From: Deltaproteobacteria bacterium
GTDB lineage: Bacteria; Desulfobacterota; Syntrophia; Syntrophales; Smithellaceae
Length of the DNA stretch: 21,141 bases
Direction: 5' to 3'
NCBI GenBank assembly: GCA_019136325.1
Contig: JAGVUJ010000163.1
Coordinates: 1-21,141 of the forward strand
Part shown: piece by piece, positions 15,754-21,141 of the stretch
Position numbering within the stretch: position 1 is the first letter of the stretch
How the letters are laid out: each line of letters opens with the position of its first letter
Notes under the pieces: generated by a model
Database searches by the model: none
Told to the model about the DNA's origin: nothing
What the model saw: only the letters and a program-made list of their open reading frames with translations
Program-made: the position numbers and the translations under genes

Positions 15754-18558
15754 TCACAGCACCGCAACATTCTCCCTGTCCAGATTCAGCATGTACCCCA
15801 TCCGGGGGCGGGTGACGATCATGTTTTTCAACCCGGCGGGATCGATGCCGGGAAAGCCTTTGATGACTTTCCTGATGCCGTCGAGCAGCTTGCGCTTATG
15901 GTCCGTGATCTGCTGCTCATAGGGCCGCGAGGCATCGTCATTGCCTTCGGATTCCGGCCAGAGCCGTTCATAAATCTGCGCCCTGGTGATCACTGCTTTG
16001 GGATTGCCGGCCAGCATCTCCAGCAGACGGAAGGACATCAGGGGCAGGATGACCTGCGCGCCCCGGTAAAAAACCAGCGCCTGCCGGACGTCCAGAAGCA
16101 GGACGGGCGGATCGGAGATAATTTCCCGCAGGTCTTTGGTCACGTTCAGCTTCGCGCACAACTCTTTTCGCTTCTGATCATCGCTGATGATTCCGGACAG
16201 GGAACAGGCGGCCGTTTCTTCCGGTTTTACCGGCATGCTTTCAGCCTTTTTTGTTACGGGTTTTCCGGCAGGCTCGCAAATGCCGTTTTCATTGGGATTC
16301 TTTTCCTCCTCTTCCCGGTAGCACCCGGCAAAGTGGCTATGAAGTTTCTCCGCCAGGCGTTTGGGCAGAAGGCGCTCCAGTTCCGCAAGCGGCAGATCGG
16401 CTATTGTTTCCGGGGTGTCATACCCTTCATGCACCAGGCGGTTGATATGGCTCCGGCCCAGGCCCCGGATGCGGATGGATGAAAGCGCCAGGCCTTTTTC
16501 AGTAATGCCGTGGATCAGGCGCTGCGACAGGCGGATCAACGCCCGGACAAAACGTTCTTCCCAGCCGGTGACCCTGGCCAGGGCGGCCAGCGTTTCCGCA
16601 AGCCAGCTGAAATCCTCCCCGACTTTCCTGATGGCTCCGCTGAAGACCTGGTAGTTTCGCTCAATGTCTTTTGTTTCAGCGGTGGAAAGCCATTCCTGCA
16701 TCATCAGCGCTTTCTTGACGGCGCGGTCCTTGTCATCCAGAAACAGATTGTCCATTTCCCAAAGGGACTGGAACAGCGGTTTGCAGTCCTCGCCGCTTTC
16801 GTAGATGATCTGCCGGAGTTCATCGCGGTGGCCGCCCCACCGGCCGTCGGGCCGTTTGAGAGAAAGGTAATTTCCCCGCGAGTCCCGACACAGCCCCAGA
16901 AGCAGCAGAACTTCCAGCTCGGAAACACGCCGGGGATCGGTATTGTTCAGAAATTTCAGGAAAAAGGCGGCCGTGTCAATCATCACGCCCTTGCCGGCGG
17001 CCACTTTGCCGGTTTCCGTGGCGGTCAGGGTGTTGCCTTTGTCCTTAACGATCAGTTTTTCCTTCAGACAGGCCTGGACGGTATCGGCAACCGCCCGGTC
17101 ATATTCGGCGTCGGTCATCTCTTTGTTCCAGACCGTTGCGGCGGTATAGGTGCTTTTCAGGAAGGTCTTGATCTCTGCTTCACTGTGGCAGATTTCCGCG
17201 GCTACCAGGTTCAGGATGTGCTTGTCCATGCTGTTTCTGTCCAGAGCAGGGGCGAAGTCTTCCAGGCTGCCGCAAGCGTAATGGTCATAGTAGAACTTGG
17301 AATTGACGAAGGAATGCGTGACGAACACCGCCCGGCCGAAATCGGAGATGTAGCCGTAACGGGCCACCCTGCCGCCCATGTTCTCGTATTCGGAAACCGT
17401 GAGGTTCACCGGCATGACGTCGCGGGTTTTGCCGAAGGTCTTCCAGCGCTTCGGGGCGATGACGGCGTTTTTCACGGGCAGATTCAACCCGACGGCCAGC
17501 GTGGAGGTGGTGCAAAGCACCCGGATTTCGCCCTGGCGGGTGTAGCGCTCGATGATGTCCCGCTCTTCCCAGGACAAATCGGCGTTGTGGACGGCGACGC
17601 CCTGTTGCAGGGTTTGCAGGAGCATCTCCCGGGAAACGCTTTCCTCCAGGGAATTCATCTCGGCCAGCGCGCCATGCGCAGGTTCAAGATCGAGCGCGCG
17701 GGTCAGCCTTCTGGCCAGCCCTTCCGTGGAGGGTTTGTCCGGCAGGAAAAAGACGGTCTGCTCCCCCAGCTTCCCGGCCAGGTGGCAGGCCGTTTCCACA
17801 TACTGGTCCATTTCCTTTTCGGATTGCAGATCAAACCAGGTCTCTTCTCCCTGTCCGCCGCTGTTGAATTCCCGGTATCTGAACTTTCCGCCGTAAAAGA
17901 CACCCTGCCGCAGTTCCACCGGACGGTTCTCTTCGACAAGGAGCGTCGCCGCGAGCCAGCGGGCCAGGGCATCGCTCTTCCCCAAGACGGCGGATAACCC
18001 GACAAGCTGCGGCCGGGCGGGATGCAGCAGGATGCGGGTCAGAAGCAGCTCCAGGGCCGGCCCCCGGTCTTCGTCGGTCATGTATTGCAGCTCATCGACC
18101 ACGACCAGGCCGACATCGCTGATGAGTGACGGCTTCTGGACCAGCAGGGCGCTGAGCTTTTCATAGACGACAATGGCGATGTGATACTTTCCCGCCAGGA
18201 TGCGCTCGTCGTATTCCCGGCGGTCGTGTGTGGAAATGACGGTGTCGATGCCCGCTTTCCGGTAGTCCTCATAAAATTGCTCGAACTTTTCTTCGGCCAG
18301 CGCCTTCATGGGCACGAGGTAGATCGCCCTGCGGCCTTTGCTGCCGTAATGGAGGGCGAGGATCTCCCCGATCAGGGTTTTTCCGGATGATGTGACGGCG
18401 GAGATCAGAAAATTGCCGCCGCGCAGGATAAGGTGGTCCCGGAACGCGCGCTCCTGGATCGGCAGGAGTTCCGCGTCGTACTTGTTCTTCAAAACATCAA
18501 TGATCTTCGGCTCCAGGCCGAAAGCTTCCAGGAGGTCGATACGCATGATGACAGACAT
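15754..18558 (-). CDS. Ski2/Hel308-like DEAD/DEAH helicase with C-terminal OmpR-type winged helix
   Basis: A 934-residue SF2 helicase. Motifs: PIQ (33-35), SAVTSSGKT (53-61), LVPMKALAEEK (81-91), VVDELQ (153-158), LSAVLG (188-193), CTTSTLAVGLNLP (349-361) and MGGRVARYG (394-402). A helix-hairpin-helix-like segment, RGLGRSHINRLVHEG, lies at about 698-712, as in Ski2/Hel308 proteins. Unexpectedly, residues about 819-925 match an OmpR/PhoB effector domain (LMSFRLLEMLAG, ITRAQIYERLWP, DHKRKLL, VTRPRMGYML), joined through a Lys/Glu-rich linker (745-790). The start is ATG 18558 or ATG 18546; an AAAGGA abuts the first. It is monocistronic and divergent from the AbiE pair. Likely roles are DNA unwinding in repair, mobile-element maintenance or defence; the winged helix may target it to DNA sites. 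GC-rich codon use resembles the flanks, not the DISARM-like block. Confidence 0.9.
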   Translation of the reverse strand: MSVIMRIDLLEAFGLEPKIIDVLKNKYDAELLPIQERAFRDHLILRGGNFLISAVTSSGKTLIGEILALHYGSKGRRAIYLVPMKALAEEKFEQFYEDYRKAGIDTVISTHDRREYDERILAGKYHIAIVVYEKLSALLVQKPSLISDVGLVVVDELQYMTDEDRGPALELLLTRILLHPARPQLVGLSAVLGKSDALARWLAATLLVEENRPVELRQGVFYGGKFRYREFNSGGQGEETWFDLQSEKEMDQYVETACHLAGKLGEQTVFFLPDKPSTEGLARRLTRALDLEPAHGALAEMNSLEESVSREMLLQTLQQGVAVHNADLSWEERDIIERYTRQGEIRVLCTTSTLAVGLNLPVKNAVIAPKRWKTFGKTRDVMPVNLTVSEYENMGGRVARYGYISDFGRAVFVTHSFVNSKFYYDHYACGSLEDFAPALDRNSMDKHILNLVAAEICHSEAEIKTFLKSTYTAATVWNKEMTDAEYDRAVADTVQACLKEKLIVKDKGNTLTATETGKVAAGKGVMIDTAAFFLKFLNNTDPRRVSELEVLLLLGLCRDSRGNYLSLKRPDGRWGGHRDELRQIIYESGEDCKPLFQSLWEMDNLFLDDKDRAVKKALMMQEWLSTAETKDIERNYQVFSGAIRKVGEDFSWLAETLAALARVTGWEERFVRALIRLSQRLIHGITEKGLALSSIRIRGLGRSHINRLVHEGYDTPETIADLPLAELERLLPKRLAEKLHSHFAGCYREEEEKNPNENGICEPAGKPVTKKAESMPVKPEETAACSLSGIISDDQKRKELCAKLNVTKDLREIISDPPVLLLDVRQALVFYRGAQVILPLMSFRLLEMLAGNPKAVITRAQIYERLWPESEGNDDASRPYEQQITDHKRKLLDGIRKVIKGFPGIDPAGLKNMIVTRPRMGYMLNLDRENVAVL

Positions 18559-18729
18559 TCCTTTGTCGGTTATTTTGGTGGTTGAGGACGATCTTAACGG
18601 AGGCAGGGAAATGGTTCAATGCTCAAACGACAACCGTGAGTCGCATTATTTTGCCGGGAGGCAAGATGGCCTGGTTGCGAAGATGGCGGGTGTGCTGTGT
18701 GATTTTGTGACTTTTTATGGTCAAATAGT

Positions 18730-18768
18730 ATCGGCAGACTTGACATTTTGCCGATGTTTTTGTACCAT
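18730..18768 (+). promoter_or_regulatory. AbiE promoter with overlapping inverted-repeat operator
   Basis: A perfect -35 TTGACA (18740-18745), a 17-base spacer and TACCAT (18763-18768) form a good promoter. A perfect 7-bp inverted repeat, ATCGGCA (18730-18736)/TGCCGAT (18749-18755), straddles the -35. AbiEi antitoxins are known to repress their own promoter through inverted repeats, so this is the likely operator. The ATG at 18777 is only 8 bases beyond the -10, so the message would be leaderless or nearly so; no RBS is visible. The wider divergent gap to the helicase gene (18559-18729) also has ATGGC pentamers at 18666 and 18683. Confidence 0.65.
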
Positions 18769-18776
18769 ACCATCCC

Positions 18777-19388
18777 ATGAATACTGCAAGAGAAAAAGCC
18801 ATCGAGATTATCCATAAGCAGGGCGGGATTATCCGCACTCAAGAGGCCTTCCAGCGGGGAATCCACCGAAGAACCCTGTACGGTCTCCGTGATGAGGGTG
18901 CGCTTTTTCCTATTGCGCGGGGTCTCTTTCACCTGGCAGCCGGACCGGACAGTCTGCCTACCGAAATCGACCTGGTCAACGTGACCAAACTCGTTCCCCA
19001 CGGGGTCATCTGCCTCATCTCCGCCCTTTCCTTTCACGAACTGACAACCGAAATCCCGCATGAAGTCTGGATAGCCGTGGAAAGAAAAGCCCACAAACCC
19101 AAGGTTAAATATCCGCCGGTCCGGGCCATGTTCTTCACGGGTGCCTGTTTCAATGAGGGCATTGAAGTTCATCGGATCATGGAGCAGGATGTCCGCATTT
19201 ACAATGCCCCCAAGACGGTGATTGATTGTTTCCGCTGGCGAAACGCTGTGGGAATCGATGTCGCCCTGGACGCAGCCCGGACGTATCTGAAGCGGCGCGA
19301 CGCAAGCCCGTCCCGGTTGATGGATTATGCCAAACTCTGCAAGGTGGAAAAGCTGGTGACACCTTATCTGGAGGCGATGGTGCCATGA
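18777..19388 (+). CDS. abiEi: AbiEi-type antitoxin / transcriptional repressor (type IV toxin-antitoxin)
   Basis: A 203-residue protein with an N-terminal winged-helix region (about 1-60: AIEIIHKQGGIIRTQEAFQRG, RRTLYGLRDEGALFPIARGLF). The C-terminal antitoxin domain includes HGVICLISALSFHELT and YNAPKTVIDCFRWRNAVGID, family hallmarks of AbiEi/AbiEi_4. AbiEi represses its promoter and counteracts the AbiEii nucleotidyltransferase without direct binding; in several systems the pair gives abortive phage resistance or plasmid stability. The TGA overlaps the AbiEii ATG by 4 bases. The length is normal and no damage is visible. The presumed operator lies immediately upstream. Confidence 0.92.
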   Translation: MNTAREKAIEIIHKQGGIIRTQEAFQRGIHRRTLYGLRDEGALFPIARGLFHLAAGPDSLPTEIDLVNVTKLVPHGVICLISALSFHELTTEIPHEVWIAVERKAHKPKVKYPPVRAMFFTGACFNEGIEVHRIMEQDVRIYNAPKTVIDCFRWRNAVGIDVALDAARTYLKRRDASPSRLMDYAKLCKVEKLVTPYLEAMVP

Positions 19389-20299
19389 GTGCAAACCAGG
19401 TTAAAAATATTGCGTCATCTGTCAAAAACCGTCTTCTGGCCACTGCGCGTGAAGGTGGAAAACCTTTCCAGTCACTGCTGACCCATTACGCGCTGGAACG
19501 CTTTCTCTTTCGCCTTTCCCGGTCACCCCTAAAAGAAAAATTCATTCTGAAGGGCGGCCTTCTGTTGGCGGGCATGGGCCTATCAATGGCAAGGACAACG
19601 CGGGACATAGATTTTCTGGGACTTTTCCCCGGAAATAGCGACGCCGTCGGCGCTTCGATACGCGATATCGGAAACGTGCACCTCGATGACGGCCTGGTTT
19701 ACAAATTCGATAATTTAAGTATTGAGGCGATGTCTGACGATCAGGAATATCCTGGCATACGTCTCAAGTTCGAGGCTTGGCTTGGCAAGGCAAAAATTCC
19801 CATGCAGATTGATGTGGGATTTGGTGATGCCGTGGTGCCTGACGCTCTTGATATGACGTACCCGACGCTGCTCGACATGGAGCCACCTGTTGTCAGGGCA
19901 TACAGCGTCGAGACCATTGTCGCGGAGAAGTTTGAAGCGTCGCTGGATTTGGCGGAGCTCAACAGCCGCATGAAGGATTTCTATGATGTGTGGATGCTGA
20001 GTCATGCCTATCCGTTTCACGGAGCGGTGCTTCAGGACGCGATTACCGCCACCTGCGCAAGGAGATCAACGCCTTTGAGCTCCCAGGGGCTGGTCTTTTC
20101 CAAAGAATTTGCCGACAGATCCGACAAGCAAACCCAGTGGACGACCTTCCTCCGGAAAACTCAGATTACAGGCGTACCGGAAGATTTCCCGGTGATCATG
20201 GAGGGTATGAGAAAATTCCTGCATCCCGTCGCTGAAGCAAGTGAAAAACAGATGAGGTTTGAAAAAGAATGGCTTCCCGGCGGCCCCTGGGAATCATAG
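19385..20299 (+). CDS. abiEii: AbiEii/AbiGii nucleotidyltransferase toxin (type IV toxin-antitoxin)
   Basis: The frame is open from 19226, but the ATG at 19385, overlapping the antitoxin stop (ATGA), gives a normal 304-residue toxin and is preferred. Nucleotidyltransferase motifs are present: KGG (56-58) with TRDID (72-76), a third acidic residue in QIDVGFGD (Asp143), VAEKFEA with Lys182, and SRMKDFYDVW (194-203), all characteristic of AbiEii/MenT-type enzymes that add nucleotides to tRNA or other acceptors and stop growth. Catalytic residues look intact. Its message ends at a strong terminator just downstream, so the AbiE pair is a self-contained module. Confidence 0.93.
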   Translation: MSANQVKNIASSVKNRLLATAREGGKPFQSLLTHYALERFLFRLSRSPLKEKFILKGGLLLAGMGLSMARTTRDIDFLGLFPGNSDAVGASIRDIGNVHLDDGLVYKFDNLSIEAMSDDQEYPGIRLKFEAWLGKAKIPMQIDVGFGDAVVPDALDMTYPTLLDMEPPVVRAYSVETIVAEKFEASLDLAELNSRMKDFYDVWMLSHAYPFHGAVLQDAITATCARRSTPLSSQGLVFSKEFADRSDKQTQWTTFLRKTQITGVPEDFPVIMEGMRKFLHPVAEASEKQMRFEKEWLPGGPWES

Positions 20300-20307
20300 G
20301 ACAGACA

Positions 20308-20349
20308 AGAAGGCAGCTCCGATCCTCGCCGGGCTGCCTTCTCTTTTTT
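20308..20349 (+). terminator. Intrinsic terminator of the AbiE operon
   Basis: A perfect 10-bp stem AGAAGGCAGC (20308-20317)/GCTGCCTTCT (20333-20342) with a 15-base loop is followed by TTTTTT (20344-20349), 9 bases after the toxin stop. In the opposite direction there is no T-run, so it acts on the plus strand. Confidence 0.9.
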
Positions 20350-20382
20350 GTAATCGCCGTTCATTGAAGCGGCCCATTTGCT

Positions 20383-20781
20383 TCAAAAGGGAATATCATC
20401 TGATGTTTCTGCTGTAACCGTGGCGGCCATATCTTCCGCCGCCGCGCCGTTTCCGTTCTTTCCCGAAAGCAGTTCCAGTTCCCTGGTGCGGATTTCCACC
20501 ACGCTGTGGTTGGCGCCTTCCGCGTCCTGCCAGGTGCGCTGGGTGAGCTGACCGCGGATACCGACCTTGCTCCCTTTGGTGCAGTATTCCCCGACGATCT
20601 CCGCCAGGCGCTGGAAGGCCGTCACTTTGAACCAGTGCGTTTTCTTCACTTTCTCGCCTTCCTTGTTCTTGTAATTCTCATTCACGGCAATGTTGAAATT
20701 GGCGACCGGCACGCCCTGCGCCGTGTATCTGATTTCCGGATCGTTTCCCAAATTTCCGACGATGGTGACTGTGTTGATCAT
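20383..20781 (-). CDS. ssb: Single-stranded DNA-binding protein
   Basis: A 132-residue SSB: an OB-fold (about 1-105, opening INTVTIVGNLGNDPEIRYT, with KKTHWFKVTAF and GSKVGIRGQL), a short Gly/Ala linker and the acidic recruiting tip DDIPF at the C-terminus. The ATG at 20781 follows AAGGAGGT. It is shorter than many chromosomal SSBs (about 160-180 aa) because of a short linker, which is usual for SSBs on phages and mobile elements. It binds ssDNA during replication and recombination and recruits partner enzymes through its tip. It lies on the same strand as the left-hand nuclease and ATPase, which supports one recombination module split by the cargo genes. A second host ssb elsewhere is likely. 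Confidence 0.95.
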   Translation of the reverse strand: MINTVTIVGNLGNDPEIRYTAQGVPVANFNIAVNENYKNKEGEKVKKTHWFKVTAFQRLAEIVGEYCTKGSKVGIRGQLTQRTWQDAEGANHSVVEIRTRELELLSGKNGNGAAAEDMAATVTAETSDDIPF

Positions 20782-20826
20782 GGCTGAAACCTCCTTAAGT
20801 TTATTTTACGTGCTGACAGTATGGAT

Positions 20827-21009
20827 TTAATTAGCTGTTGAATTTGTTGCCGCTTTGCCGTTCAGCGCTTCCTGCACCTTGGCCACAAGCTGGTCTTTCA
20901 AATCTTCCAACGCCTGCAGGTGATCCTGGTTTTCATCATTGAGCGTGGCCTTGATGGCGTAGGACACGCAGCAGGAGTTGAAATTGACCGACTTCTTCTT
21001 GCTCACCAT
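20827..21009 (-). CDS. Small uncharacterised protein upstream of ssb (60 aa, possibly longer)
   Basis: The ATG at 21009 has GGAGGT with 7-base spacing, giving 60 residues: a probable beta-strand pair (KSVNFNSCCVSYAIKATL) followed by one amphipathic helix (LQALEDLKDQLVAKVQEAL). The same frame is open without a stop from 21009 to the right edge (residues such as EVKRKAERIREALGRRAKA), so a longer gene entering from outside the window cannot be excluded, although 44 open codons are only mildly surprising at this GC. It sits 45 bases upstream of ssb and is probably co-transcribed with it. I do not recognise a named family; small proteins of this shape occur near SSB and nuclease genes in phage-like islands. 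Confidence 0.65.
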   Translation of the reverse strand: MVSKKKSVNFNSCCVSYAIKATLNDENQDHLQALEDLKDQLVAKVQEALNGKAATNSTAN

Positions 21010-21122
21010 CACACTGACCTCCGTAACCTTGAATGGAGAACCAGGTTCTGCTGCCTTTGCGCGACGGCCAAGCGCTTCCCTGATTCTTTCCGCTTTACGT
21101 TTTACTTCCCCCCATCTTGTCG

Positions 21123-21135
21123 TGAGCCTGTCGAA
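21123..21135. repeat. REP-like intergenic motif at right edge
   Basis: TGAGCCTGTCGAA matches the core of the widespread palindromic intergenic repeat family built on TGAGCYTGTCGAA. Only one arm is in the window, so the assignment rests on memory of the motif. If correct, the right edge is non-coding and the small gene starts at 21009. Confidence 0.3.
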
Positions 21136-21141
21136 CCATAG

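Noticed and set aside
16510..17997. 495-codon plus-strand frame, with another of 248 codons at 15736-16482
   Set aside because: Both lie antisense within the Ski2-like helicase, which has all SF2 motifs. Their translations are low-complexity in Gly/Phe/Gln and Arg, typical of antisense frames.
18594..19394. 266-codon minus-strand frame
   Set aside because: It is antisense to the AbiEi gene, which has clear family motifs and a matching promoter.

Overview
The window is a mosaic, probably from a Gram-negative bacterium. A Desulfobacterota/deltaproteobacterial source (Syntrophus-like) is my guess from gene style and the mid-50s %GC of the flanks; nothing in the sequence proves it, and no rRNA, tRNA or CRISPR array is visible. 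The GC-richer flanks are transcribed leftward (minus strand). On the left are an AAA/RecA-like ATPase cut by the window edge, a PD-(D/E)XK Cas4/RecB-like nuclease with a probable Fe-S cluster, and a WYL-domain regulator. On the right are a single-strand DNA-binding protein and a small uncharacterised protein. Nuclease, ATPase and SSB together look like the recombination module of a phage, ICE or other mobile island. A large Ski2-like helicase with a C-terminal OmpR-type winged helix (15754-18558) is also on the minus strand.

Two plus-strand blocks interrupt this backbone. The first (about 3.36-15.6 kb, clearly more AT-rich) holds two small unknown genes and then a tight run of seven genes: Vsr endonuclease, C5-cytosine methyltransferase, two unknown proteins (327 and 496 aa), a NERD-domain/UvrD-type helicase fusion, a DrmA-like YprA/MrfA-type helicase (1229 aa) and a DrmB-like DUF1998 protein (650 aa). 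From the methyltransferase/Vsr pair onward most junctions are overlaps or a few bases; the exception is a 54-base gap after the methyltransferase that contains a large inverted repeat. This is best read as a DISARM-related anti-phage system. It has DrmA, DrmB and a 5mC methyltransferase as in class 2 DISARM, but no phospholipase-D (DrmC) gene and no single DrmE; a NERD nuclease-helicase and two unknown proteins are there instead.

The second block (18777-20299) is a type IV AbiEi/AbiEii toxin-antitoxin pair with its own promoter, an inverted-repeat operator candidate and a strong intrinsic terminator.

The working model is a mobile island whose own recombination genes run leftward and which carries at least two anti-phage cargoes running rightward. 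The methyltransferase would mark self DNA, Vsr would repair T:G mismatches arising from 5mC deamination, and the helicases plus NERD protein would act on unmarked DNA. Non-coding features that stand out are a phased array of about 16 ATGGC-like pentamers between the WYL gene and the nuclease gene, a pair of near-identical 21-bp leader repeats in the leftward operon, and the inverted repeat around a TATAAT box after the methyltransferase gene.
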